From Bombilactobacillus apium (GTDB lineage: Bacteria > Bacillota > Bacilli > Lactobacillales > Lactobacillaceae): a DNA stretch of 64,000 bases. This document shows, piece after piece, positions 9,045 through 17,418 of the stretch (positions are counted from its first letter, which is position 1; the number at the start of each line of letters is the position of its first letter). The position numbers and the translations under genes are program-made. The notes beneath the pieces are model-generated. The model ran no database searches and was not told the DNA's origin. It saw nothing but the letters and a program-made list of their open reading frames with translations. Location: the NCBI RefSeq assembly GCF_013385145.1, contig NZ_JABZEC010000003.1, positions 186,001 through 250,000 on the forward strand, given 5' to 3'.

Positions 9045-10425
9045 TTCCGTTCACCTCACCGTGCTCAATCACTCCTTGATACCAGTAATAACTATCTTTA
9101 GGATAACGGTTTAAAGTCTTTAAATCTTCCTCCGTTCGGTCAACATAAATTAGACCGTAACGTTTTTTCATTCCTTCATGCACACTGACTAAATCAATTG
9201 CCGACCAGGGCAAGTAACCTTGGACATCTACCCCATTAACCATGGCCTCTTGAATGCTTTCCAAATGACTTTGGAGATAATCAATCCGATATTGATCATG
9301 AATTTTGTGGTCCGGAGTCAATTCATCATAAGCTCCGAGACCATTTTCCGTGATATAAATTGGCCGATGATAACGATCGTTAATTAATTCTAAAGTAGTT
9401 TGTAAACCAAGGGGATCAACAGTCCAGTTGAAATCATTTTTTTCCAAATAGGGATTGGTCAAACCCTTGTAAAAGTCTTTTTCATAAACATCTTCCGACT
9501 GTTGATCACTAATTCCATTTTGACGATCTTGCCCAGCTTGCGGATATTCGACGGTGACACTTGTATAATAATTAATCCCCAAAAAGTCCGGGAAATTATG
9601 GGTCACTAATTCTTGATCTTCGGGTAAAATCTGCAAATCGACGCCAGTTTTTCGTAAGTAAGCTTGCAACAAGGGATTGATCAATCCGCGCACCGAAAAA
9701 TCTAGATAGCCCCAATTCCGCACTGCGTTAAAGGTTGCCGCCGCCCGAATATCTTGCGGCCGACAACTTCCGGGATAAACATAAGAAATATTTGGGACGG
9801 GACCGATTTGCCCACCAGGAACCAATTGGTGACAAGCTTGAAAAGCCTTTTTTTCAGCAATCATTAAATTATAGAAAGCTTGATAACGTTCTTGGTGAGT
9901 GTAATGAAAGCCCAAAATCTTCTGATCCGCTAACAACATAATATTGGGTTCGTTAATCGTGAGCCAGTGGGAAACTTGATCGCCAAATTCCTGAAATAAG
10001 ACGCGCACATAATTTTCATAGGCGTCAACCGTGGCCCGATTAGTCCAGCCCCCTTGATCTTGGAGAACTTGGGGGAGATCAAAATGATAAGTCGTTACCA
10101 GGGGTTGAATTTGATATTCTTGCATCGTTTGAAAAACATTCCGGTAGTGGGCCACAGCCTTTTGGTTAACCTCGCTTACTCCATCAGGAATAATTCGCGT
10201 CCAAGGTAAGGATATCCTTAAAGCCTTGGCTCCCATTTGGGCTAATAATTTAATATCTTCCCGATAACGGTGATAATGATCACTGGCGACAGTAAAATCG
10301 GCAATTTGAGAATTACTCCGAGGTCTGGTATCTTGCACTGAAGGTGATTTACCATCTTCGTTGACTGCCCCCTCGGTTTGATGGGCTGACAAAGAAGCCC
10401 CCCAGAGAAAGTTGCTTGGAAACAT
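9028..10425 (-). CDS. 6-phospho-beta-glucosidase, GH1
   Basis: Glycoside hydrolase family 1 enzyme that cleaves phosphorylated beta-glucosides delivered by the adjacent EIIC. The 465 residues are complete: N-terminal FLWGASLSAHQTEGA, acid/base Glu in LTINEPN near residue 157, nucleophile Glu in YITENGLG near 360 and the phosphate-site region LVSVHEGMKKRYGLIYVD near 423. The Ser/Lys/Tyr-type phosphate loop supports a 6-phospho substrate. GGAGG precedes the start. A TATAAT at 10460-10465 (minus strand) with a cre-like site just downstream indicates carbon-catabolite control. Confidence 0.93.
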   Translation of the reverse strand: MFPSNFLWGASLSAHQTEGAVNEDGKSPSVQDTRPRSNSQIADFTVASDHYHRYREDIKLLAQMGAKALRISLPWTRIIPDGVSEVNQKAVAHYRNVFQTMQEYQIQPLVTTYHFDLPQVLQDQGGWTNRATVDAYENYVRVLFQEFGDQVSHWLTINEPNIMLLADQKILGFHYTHQERYQAFYNLMIAEKKAFQACHQLVPGGQIGPVPNISYVYPGSCRPQDIRAAATFNAVRNWGYLDFSVRGLINPLLQAYLRKTGVDLQILPEDQELVTHNFPDFLGINYYTSVTVEYPQAGQDRQNGISDQQSEDVYEKDFYKGLTNPYLEKNDFNWTVDPLGLQTTLELINDRYHRPIYITENGLGAYDELTPDHKIHDQYRIDYLQSHLESIQEAMVNGVDVQGYLPWSAIDLVSVHEGMKKRYGLIYVDRTEEDLKTLNRYPKDSYYWYQGVIEHGEVNGNATTF

Positions 10426-10441
10426 AAATTTTAACCTCCAT

Positions 10442-10465
10442 TGTTAACGCTTTATTAAAATTATA
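10442..10465 (-). promoter_or_regulatory. Promoter -10 box and candidate cre site of the beta-glucoside operon
   Basis: On the minus strand TATAAT (10465-10460) is followed by ATAAAGCGTTAACA (10455-10442). This matches the CcpA consensus TGWAARCGYTWNCW at 12 of 14 positions, missing only the leading TG. A site overlapping the transcription start would repress. No good -35 box is seen. Confidence 0.5.
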
Positions 10466-10496
10466 ACTCAAATTTTTAAATTTTGCTGCGAGGATC

Positions 10497-10543
10497 ATCA
10501 AAAAAATAAGCCCCTCACACCAGTTTTCTGCTAGTTTGAGGGG
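10497..10543 (-). terminator. pepO terminator
   Basis: Arms CCCCTCA and TGAGGGG (10511-10517, 10537-10543), followed on the minus strand by CTTATTTTTTT. Confidence 0.85.
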
Positions 10544-10560
10544 AAAGAAATCCTATTTTA

Positions 10561-12504
10561 TTACCAAATATTGACCCGCTTTTCAGGAGCCAACCACATG
10601 CCATCGTTTTCTGTTACCTTGAAGGTCGGATAAAAATCATCCATATTTTGGGCTTGGACATTAGCCCGGAAACAATCCGGTGCATGAACATCAATCTTGA
10701 GTAACATTTGCCCGTATTTTGGCTGCATCTTGACTTGCCAGACCCGAGCCCAGTTGATGAAGAAGGCTCGCAAATCAACATCAGCCTCACTCTTAACGGC
10801 TTCTAAGGCACAACTCAAACCACCAGCATCAGCAACATTTTCACTAACTGTTAACTTGCCGTTTACTTGACCACCATGGACAGATAAGCCATCAAATTCA
10901 TCAACCATCGCTTGGGTTAACTTTTCAAAGGTTGCATAGTCTTCCGGGGTCCACCAGTCATTTAAATTGCCGTATTCATCAAAATGCGAGCCGTTATTAT
11001 CAAAGCCGTGAGAAATCTCATGAGCAATAACGGCACCAATTCCGCCGTAGTTTTCACTAGAAGATTGTTCCAGACTGTAAAACGGAGCCTGTAAAATTGC
11101 GGCCGGAAAAGTGACATCGTTACACAAAGAATCATAACAAGCATTGACTAAGTGTCCCGGCATATCCCAACGCTTGCGATCAACTGGTTTCTGATAGCTG
11201 GCCCAACGATCATCCAAAAGGACTTGCTGGAGTTGTTGAATATTAGTTAATAGATCAGCCTGGGGATCAACCTTTAGCTGGTGATAAACAGCTTCCACTT
11301 CTTCGGGATAACCAATTTTCAGAATGATATGCTGCAATTTCTTGATTGCTTCTTGCTTGGTCGCCGTTCCCAACCAAGTATTATTTTCAATCCGTTGTTC
11401 ATAAACCGCGATCATCTTATGAATCATTCGTTCAACATCGGCTTTAGCTTGCGCTCCAAAATAAGTTTGCCCATAATACTGACCAATTGGTTCGGAAAAC
11501 ATTTGGTTGGTAATACTATAAGCTTGCTTAATTGGACTGCGTAATTCCTGAACTCCACTCAAGGCAAGGCTATACTGTCCGGCAATTTGGCGAAGTTCTT
11601 GACTCAAGTAAGAACTAACGCTAAAGACATATTGAACTAAAGTCCAGGCTTGAACTTGCGGGTAAGTTTGTTTATTAACTAGTTGCTTAAAGGCCGCATA
11701 ATAGCGGGGTTCAGTAACAATAACCTCTTCTACAGAAGTCTGAACTAAACCATCTAAGAGCGTGGCAAAGTCAATTTCGCCACCTTGAGCGGCAAAATCG
11801 GTCATTGTTTGTGGATTATACTCTTTGACATAGTCCGCGTGTTCTTCCGCACTTTTGACATACTTAACTAACGATTGGTCAAATTGCAGGGCTAAGTCCA
11901 GCAATTGGGTTGCTTGAGTAGCTGTTTCACCTGCTTTTTGTAATAATTGGATTCCTAGTTTGCGATACAAAGCTAATAATTGGGGACCTTGTTCATTATC
12001 AGCAGCATAGTAAGTGGTATCCGGTAAAATCAAACTGGGAGCAGATAAATACAATTTATGATGTTGTGTGTCTTTCATATCTGCTTCAACATTGACTCCG
12101 AAAGGAAGCGGATAAGCACTAGCTAACCACTGTGGCAATTGGGTCAAATACTGCTCCCAAGTGTTGGTCTGTTTAATTACATCATACTGCTTCTGCGCTG
12201 GGGTAAAACCGGCTTGATCTCGGCGAGAAATGTCACTCGCAATTCGATACAAAGCTACCGCTTGCGCTAATAAAGCATTGGGAATTTCTTTGTCTCCGCT
12301 GGCAAAGGCGGCAAAATCAGCCATCAATTGCTTCTCAACCCCGAGATCCAAAGTTCGAAAGCTCCCAATACTGGAACGATCCGCCGGAATTTCGGCTGTT
12401 TCCAACCATTTTCCATTCACGGCTAAGTATAAATTATCTTGATAACTCTTTACTTGAGCTTGGGCATTATCCCCCACACCCCCGGCAACTTGCGCTTTTT
12501 GCAT
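10561..12504 (-). CDS. pepO: M13-family zinc endopeptidase PepO
   Basis: Neprilysin-type oligopeptidase that trims peptides in proteolytic lactic acid bacteria; no signal peptide, so cytoplasmic. Landmarks: NACYDSLCNDVTFPA, the zinc motif HEISH within IAHEISHGFDNNG near residue 495 and the third ligand Glu in ENVADAGG near 555. The C-terminus ends ..PEKRVNIW as in family members. The start is ATG 12504, 7 nt after GAGGA; the in-frame TTG at 12510 is too close to that site. Length 647 fits PepO. A Usp gene lies just upstream and may share the transcript. Confidence 0.94.
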   Translation of the reverse strand: MQKAQVAGGVGDNAQAQVKSYQDNLYLAVNGKWLETAEIPADRSSIGSFRTLDLGVEKQLMADFAAFASGDKEIPNALLAQAVALYRIASDISRRDQAGFTPAQKQYDVIKQTNTWEQYLTQLPQWLASAYPLPFGVNVEADMKDTQHHKLYLSAPSLILPDTTYYAADNEQGPQLLALYRKLGIQLLQKAGETATQATQLLDLALQFDQSLVKYVKSAEEHADYVKEYNPQTMTDFAAQGGEIDFATLLDGLVQTSVEEVIVTEPRYYAAFKQLVNKQTYPQVQAWTLVQYVFSVSSYLSQELRQIAGQYSLALSGVQELRSPIKQAYSITNQMFSEPIGQYYGQTYFGAQAKADVERMIHKMIAVYEQRIENNTWLGTATKQEAIKKLQHIILKIGYPEEVEAVYHQLKVDPQADLLTNIQQLQQVLLDDRWASYQKPVDRKRWDMPGHLVNACYDSLCNDVTFPAAILQAPFYSLEQSSSENYGGIGAVIAHEISHGFDNNGSHFDEYGNLNDWWTPEDYATFEKLTQAMVDEFDGLSVHGGQVNGKLTVSENVADAGGLSCALEAVKSEADVDLRAFFINWARVWQVKMQPKYGQMLLKIDVHAPDCFRANVQAQNMDDFYPTFKVTENDGMWLAPEKRVNIW

Positions 12505-12527
12505 CTTCAATTCCTCGCTTTACTTTA

Positions 12528-13004
12528 TTAACGGACAACGAGCACACTAATCGGTGCTTTTTCAGCAATTCTTTCAGCCTGCAAACCAATGGTTTTGCCA
12601 TTAATCTTCTTAGCTTCCGAACCAACAACTACCAAGTCGGGTTTAAAGGCAGGAATAACCTCTTCCAAAATGGCTTTCTCAGGAACTCCTTCTGCCAAAA
12701 GGGGATGGACGCCTTCCAAACCAAAGGCTTGCGCTTTTTTAACATACTCCAACAAAATATGGGCTGCTTCCAAACGCTTATCATCCATTTTGGCAGGTGA
12801 TAAACTGTCAAAAACACTAATATCATGACTTTCCACAACTGTTGTAATTCCTACTTCAGCCTGTTCTTGTAATGCCAAACTACAGCCATAATCAAATGCA
12901 GGCTGCGAAGAAGTAAAATCATCGACATCAATTGCTAGTAAGATCTTGTGATAGTGCCGGGCCTGAACCCGATATTCCTTGAGTTGTTGTTCGTCCTTAG
13001 CCAT
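12528..13004 (-). CDS. Universal stress protein (UspA family)
   Basis: A 158-residue single Usp domain. It opens with the typical ILLAIDVDDFTSSQPAFDYG, whose Asp contacts ATP in nucleotide-binding members, and ends with the VVGSEAKKINGKTIGLQAERIA..VLVVR segment. In ATP-binding Usps the last loop reads G-2x-G-9x-G-S/T; here it is GSEAKKINGKTIGLQAE, so nucleotide binding is uncertain. It lies between the ATP-grasp gene and pepO on the same strand with gaps of about 20 bp, consistent with an operon. Confidence 0.88.
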   Translation of the reverse strand: MAKDEQQLKEYRVQARHYHKILLAIDVDDFTSSQPAFDYGCSLALQEQAEVGITTVVESHDISVFDSLSPAKMDDKRLEAAHILLEYVKKAQAFGLEGVHPLLAEGVPEKAILEEVIPAFKPDLVVVGSEAKKINGKTIGLQAERIAEKAPISVLVVR

Positions 13005-13024
13005 TGTTGATACCCCCCATTATT

Positions 13025-14296
13025 TTATAAATCTTGTCCCTTGTTTTCCGCAAAATAACGCCGGAAGCGACCATGATAGCGATAAAACATATAATTCATC
13101 AGCAACCAGCGCTTGAAGCTTAAATCACCTTTAAAAAAGACGGTTGTTCCATAACGATCTTGCCGCAACAGCTCTAAAGCATATTCTTTATATTTATTTT
13201 CTAAAGCATACTTTTTAAAGACGCCCGCGGGAACCCCTAACCAAAGTTGGTGTTGCGCCTTATTTTTATTTCCATAGATCGTTGGTGCCGGATCTAAAGT
13301 TTGGGTTACATAATCTTCAACCACCATTTGAGCTAAATTATAACCATTTAAAGTAACGTAAAAACTACTCCGTCCTTGCCGGAGATTAATTTCAAAAAGT
13401 TTAAATTCTTGATCACGATCATCGTACTTCATGTCAAAATTAGCAAAACCAGTATAATTGATTTCCTCTAAAAAACGCTGCAGACGATCGTATAATTTTT
13501 GATTATATTCCGGTAAAATCGCCACATAATTACCAATTGATTGCGGGGTAGGATCCTCTAATAAGGGATGACCCAAACACATCATTTTCACATGATGGTA
13601 CTGGTCAACATAAGCATTAACCACTCGCATGTGCGAATCATCACCCGGAATAAATTCCTGTAAGATCAAGTCGGAAGTATAACCGTGGTCATAAATCTTG
13701 GCCACAATATCTTGATACTCTGCCAGTGAATGAATTGTAAAGGCCTTCTTGCGCCCTTCAAAACGAATTGAGAGCCATTCAACACTATTAGTCGGCTTCA
13801 AAGCTACTGGAAAAGCAAATGGCACTTCAAGATCCGTTTGCGTTAAATACATTTCTTTCGTGATAATTTTTGTCTTTGGATGTGGCAATTCATATTGTTG
13901 ACAAATTTCATAAAAAGATTCTTTATTATTTAATTTTCGTAATAAGTCATAGTCGACATATGGGCAAATAAAAACCTGCGCAAGTTCTGCCTTATGTTTC
14001 GCAATTAATTCTGCGTAACCATCACCCATGGCCAGTAAAATAACTGGTTCTAAATGATCTGCATACTGCCGCATTAATTCCCGCATCTTAGTCATAAAAC
14101 CGGGATCTTCTTTAAATCCCGCTTGTAAATGAAGATCAATGATTTTGGAATACTTAGTGGGTGCTAGGGCTTCTTCCGCATAAGCTTGCACCGGTTGATG
14201 TGTAATCTCATAAAATGAACGCGCAAATCCATAAGCATTAATATCACTGCCTAAAATGAGAGGTGTAAATTGAGGTAAACTCTGATTATCGATAAT
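13025..14296 (-). CDS. ATP-grasp carboxylate-amine ligase-like protein with apparent AUU start
   Basis: ATP-grasp fold: FPVALKPTNSVEW near residue 155 binds ATP, DLILQEFIPGDDSHMRV near 206 and the metal motif FKLFEINLRQGRSSFYV near 288 follow. The frame has no ATG, GTG or TTG near its natural beginning. Family-like N-terminal sequence (FTPLILGSDINAYGFARSFYE) extends 35 codons above the first possible GTG (14191), up to an ATT at 14296 placed 9 nt after AAAGGA. I therefore take ATT 14296 as the start (423 aa). Substrate unknown; relatives join amino acids or peptidoglycan-type precursors. Convergent or co-directional neighbours give no pathway. Confidence 0.75.
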   Translation of the reverse strand: MIDNQSLPQFTPLILGSDINAYGFARSFYEITHQPVQAYAEEALAPTKYSKIIDLHLQAGFKEDPGFMTKMRELMRQYADHLEPVILLAMGDGYAELIAKHKAELAQVFICPYVDYDLLRKLNNKESFYEICQQYELPHPKTKIITKEMYLTQTDLEVPFAFPVALKPTNSVEWLSIRFEGRKKAFTIHSLAEYQDIVAKIYDHGYTSDLILQEFIPGDDSHMRVVNAYVDQYHHVKMMCLGHPLLEDPTPQSIGNYVAILPEYNQKLYDRLQRFLEEINYTGFANFDMKYDDRDQEFKLFEINLRQGRSSFYVTLNGYNLAQMVVEDYVTQTLDPAPTIYGNKNKAQHQLWLGVPAGVFKKYALENKYKEYALELLRQDRYGTTVFFKGDLSFKRWLLMNYMFYRYHGRFRRYFAENKGQDL

Positions 14297-14369
14297 AGTT
14301 CACGTTCCTTTGTGTTAGTCTACGTACTTGCATTATAGCAAATGTACTCAATCTAAGTTAAACTTAAAT

Positions 14370-15647
14370 TTAGACTTTAAATTTTCGCACAGGGCTGGCA
14401 GCCCCATATCCCCAGACATATAGCCAACCCGTCTGCGGATTCAAATTAACCACATAACCGGCAAACTCGGATACTTCCCCTAGCTTGCGATCCCAAGCCC
14501 GGTTATAACGTGTCGTCAAACCATGCCGACGACCCATTAAAGCAGAATTATTTAAAATAATATAATTAATCTGATCAACTTGAAAATTGGTTTCTAAATG
14601 GCGATGTCCGGCTAAACAAGCTCGAATTCGCCCCGTTTGGTTCGTCCGAAAATCAAAGCTTGCTTGCACATCAAACTTTGATTCTGCCTCATGATGATCG
14701 ACTCGCCCGCTTAATCCTTGATTAAAAGCTCGTAACAAATCATGGACTAATTTACCATTATGTTGCAAACCATTTCGACCCTTAGCGGTCACTAGATTAG
14801 CGTGACTACAAATTAAAATCGTGCGATTGGCAGAGTCTTCCAAGACTTTAATTAGCGCTTGAATCTGGCGCTGTTGCATTCCTAAAACTAATTTATGATC
14901 GTAAATTCGCCGCCCCTGTGGGGTTAGCGTAAAAGGCACATCTGAAGTATTTAGAAAAATCACTCGGACTGATCCATGATCCCAGTAGCCAAAACCCGGA
15001 ACTTGCTCAACTGTCTGAACAGCTGTTTGTTGAAGTTGCAAATTCCCAATATAATGTTCAAAAGTATCCGCGGTGAAGGTCGCCCGATGCCCCGGCTGAT
15101 GTTCATCAAACTTATCATGATCATCGTGATTGCCCTTCAAGATCCAGAAGGGCTTTTTTTGTTGGTCAAAGCTTTGGCCGACTTGTTGTAAAAACTGGCG
15201 ATCAGTGGTCGGATTATCACTACCATCGATCACATCCCCCAAATGAAGCAACAAATCGCTGGGCAATTTTTGACTTAAAGTAAAAAATTCTTGTAAATGT
15301 TGCCAACCATTAAAGCCGTAATAACTCCGACTCGGAGTAAATTTAATATGGGTATCCGTGATCACCGCTAAAGTAGCTGACTCCGGCGCTAACTGAGGCG
15401 CAATAGTCGCTGTAACTTCTTGAAAATAATCAGCTACATAGCTCCGTAAATTTGCGGGAACCTTTTGCCAACGCCAATGCCACGGTGAACGGTAATAAAT
15501 CGGCCCCGAAGTTAGTGGCCAGAGGATTTGAAAATTCCGCGCATTTTGTAATTGGTAAGCCTGTCCCTGATGAGTAACAGGCACCACTCCGGAACGCGCT
15601 TGTTGACGATCATGAAAAATTCGTTTCGACCAAAGACGAATCGGCAC
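14370..15647 (-). CDS. Calcineurin-like metallophosphoesterase
   Basis: Shows the full metallophosphoesterase motif set: DTHIKF (D-x-H) near residue 100, LHLGDVIDGSDN (GD) near 135, KGNHDDHDKF (GNHD) near 174, ICSHANLV near 276 and CLAGHRHLETN (GH-x-H) near 334. About 90 residues precede the catalytic domain. The start is GTG 15647, 10 nt behind AAGGAG; the longer frame would bury that site. 425 residues, no signal peptide visible. Substrate cannot be inferred: the family includes nucleotide phosphatases and phosphodiesterases. Confidence 0.85.
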   Translation of the reverse strand: MPIRLWSKRIFHDRQQARSGVVPVTHQGQAYQLQNARNFQILWPLTSGPIYYRSPWHWRWQKVPANLRSYVADYFQEVTATIAPQLAPESATLAVITDTHIKFTPSRSYYGFNGWQHLQEFFTLSQKLPSDLLLHLGDVIDGSDNPTTDRQFLQQVGQSFDQQKKPFWILKGNHDDHDKFDEHQPGHRATFTADTFEHYIGNLQLQQTAVQTVEQVPGFGYWDHGSVRVIFLNTSDVPFTLTPQGRRIYDHKLVLGMQQRQIQALIKVLEDSANRTILICSHANLVTAKGRNGLQHNGKLVHDLLRAFNQGLSGRVDHHEAESKFDVQASFDFRTNQTGRIRACLAGHRHLETNFQVDQINYIILNNSALMGRRHGLTTRYNRAWDRKLGEVSEFAGYVVNLNPQTGWLYVWGYGAASPVRKFKV

Positions 15648-15712
15648 GGATTCATCACTCCTTCCTCTCACTAATTAACTAACTACTGCCCGAGTTATGC
15701 AATCCAACTTTA

Positions 15713-16231
15713 TCAAATAAACTTCTGATAAGCAAAACAAGGTGTGTGTAAACTATCTTCTAAACGGCCACACTGTTGAAAACCATTCTTTAAAATCACA
15801 TGTTGCATCGGTACATTATCAACATGGGTATCAATCCGAATATCTTTAAAGTCCGCCACGGCGGCGACCGAGAGTAAATGTTGAATAAAAGTGGAGGCTA
15901 GACCTTCTCCCTGATGTCCCTGACAAATAGCTACCCGATGAATAACCGCATACTGCTCTTTGGAGTCTTTGGACCAAGACCCTTCAATTAACTGTTCATA
16001 ATGAGCCTCACCTTGATCTTCCAAAGCAGCGACTCCGACAATTTGTTCATCACAAATTAAAAAGTAAGCAATTTGGCGAGCAATATCATCTTTTAAAACG
16101 GTTTGATCAGGATAACCCTTTTGCCATAGATCAACATTTCGACTTTGGAGAACCTGCTTAGCTTCATTAATGATCCGAACCACAGTCTTTAATTCGGCAG
16201 CTCGCACTTTACGTACATAAGTGATCGCCAT
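15713..16231 (-). CDS. GNAT-family N-acetyltransferase
   Basis: A 172-residue GNAT protein. The acetyl-CoA-binding motif A is seen as VIHRVAICQGHQGEGLASTFIQHLL (read as Q-x-x-G-x-G/A), with preceding ALEDQGEAHYEQLIEG and the C-terminal HVDNVPMQHVILKNGFQQCG typical of the fold. Substrate is unknown. It lies 60 bp downstream of a gap with no terminator and reads the same way as the phosphoesterase gene that follows it. Confidence 0.88.
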   Translation of the reverse strand: MAITYVRKVRAAELKTVVRIINEAKQVLQSRNVDLWQKGYPDQTVLKDDIARQIAYFLICDEQIVGVAALEDQGEAHYEQLIEGSWSKDSKEQYAVIHRVAICQGHQGEGLASTFIQHLLSVAAVADFKDIRIDTHVDNVPMQHVILKNGFQQCGRLEDSLHTPCFAYQKFI

Positions 16232-16306
16232 GATAACCCTCCGAAATAATTTTAATTTAAATAATCATCTTAAATAATTTAGTCAGAAATTGCAAATAAC
16301 CTTTAT

Positions 16307-16801
16307 TTAGTCTTGTTGCCAAGCTTCAATTGCGTGAACCGCTAAACCGATCGAAAGGACCGCATCTGCTGATAAAGTCTGGGCAATCACGGTTCCATCA
16401 GTATTGGCAGCAACTGCTCCCAAAACCGACAAGGCATATTCGACAACGTGTAAATCAGTCGTCACCAAATATTCTCCATCTACAAACGGATTTTCATGAT
16501 TATAACTAAAATTCAATTGGACGGGGGCTAAACTACCATCAACATGGTTGACTAAAACTCGATCAGCCAGTTCTTCCAATGCTTGCTGATCATTTTGTAA
16601 AGTTAAACGGTGATCAGATTCCGTTTGGTCATAATTAGCTTCCGTCATTTTCCAATATTCCGTGAGCGGCCGTTTTAGAACTTGGAGTTGATTTAAGGCC
16701 GCATAAATTGAGTTACAATCTAGCTGTACTTCTCGATCAGCTACGGCGGTGCTGTGTTCTTCTAGCCAATCAGCGACTTGGCTTAAAACTTCTGTTTTCA
16801 T
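16307..16801 (-). CDS. Uncharacterised protein, 164 aa
   Basis: I do not recognise the family. ATG 16801 is preferred because GGAGG lies 7 nt ahead of it; the longer frame begins at 16816. The product is acidic, soluble, with a helical N-terminal half (VLSQVADWLEEHSTAVADRE) and an Ala-rich C-terminal half (YALSVLGAVAANTDGTVIAQ). No cysteines of a metal site stand out beyond one. It is a single gene flanked by AT-rich gaps. Confidence 0.6.
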   Translation of the reverse strand: MKTEVLSQVADWLEEHSTAVADREVQLDCNSIYAALNQLQVLKRPLTEYWKMTEANYDQTESDHRLTLQNDQQALEELADRVLVNHVDGSLAPVQLNFSYNHENPFVDGEYLVTTDLHVVEYALSVLGAVAANTDGTVIAQTLSADAVLSIGLAVHAIEAWQQD

Positions 16802-16965
16802 TTTAGAATCCTCCATGGAGCTTTTCCATAATCAAATCAATTATAGCTTTTTCCCCCAGCGCTGACTAGTTACCCTGCTTAATTGATCTCCAAAAACTTC
16901 GTTAGAAAAATCTCTCTCGAAGGTCTTCGATCAAAGACCACCGAAAAAAGACTAATCTACTTCAA

Positions 16966-17016
16966 AGCAGACGAAAATTCGAACAAAAATTATTTTTATT
17001 CGAATCTTCGTCTGCT
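16966..17016. repeat. Long inverted repeat downstream of the lipoyl operon
   Basis: Arms AGCAGACGAaaATTCGAA and TTCGAATcTTCGTCTGCT are nearly perfect over 18 bases around a 15-nt AT-rich loop. No T-run follows on either strand, so it is not a standard terminator. It lies 79 bp past the end of the lipoyl-carrier gene and may stabilise the operon's 3' end. Confidence 0.6.
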
Positions 17017-17094
17017 TGCTCTATTTAAGTTTCCTTTACCTTGGCCGTGTAATTTTCCTGTCTTGATTTTATCTTAAATCTTTATCTTTTAATC

Positions 17095-17418
17095 TTAGTA
17101 CAATTCAACTAGCCAATTCAATTTTTGATCAGTTGCATTAAGTTGCTCGGGATGTTCCAACAAGGCAACATTGAGTTTTGCTACTTTTCCCGCTATTGGG
17201 GTATACAAATCCAAGACAGACTTGGAACTTTCCACGGAAGCCAGGACATCACCAACTTGTAAACTAGTCAAATCATCCGGATAGTCAACAAAGGAGACCT
17301 CTCCAACTTCATCTTGACCTTGAGCATTCAAGCCGAGGCGCAAATGGCCGTTCGCTTGCTTTTCTTGCCAAAAATATTGGGCATCAGTTGTCGTCGTGGA
17401 ATCTAAATTTGTTTGCAT
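17095..17418 (-). CDS. GcvH-like lipoyl carrier protein
   Basis: A 107-residue single lipoyl/H-protein domain, shorter than glycine-cleavage H protein (about 125-130). The hallmark loop is VESSKSVLDLYTPIAGKV near residues 62-79, with Lys66 as the predicted lipoylation site, matching ESVK.V.D.Y.P.sG in GcvH. Its ATG overlaps the stop of the upstream lyase gene (TAATG, 1 nt shared), so the two are translationally coupled. lplA is two genes upstream. No gcvT, gcvP, lpd or 2-oxoacid dehydrogenase gene is in the window, so it is not an ordinary glycine-cleavage component. It presumably shuttles a lipoyl-bound group for the lyase-like partner. Confidence 0.85.
   Translation of the reverse strand: MQTNLDSTTTTDAQYFWQEKQANGHLRLGLNAQGQDEVGEVSFVDYPDDLTSLQVGDVLASVESSKSVLDLYTPIAGKVAKLNVALLEHPEQLNATDQKLNWLVELY

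Noticed and set aside
16883-17077. 64-codon frame over the palindrome
   Set aside because: No ribosome site; it merely reads through an inverted repeat.
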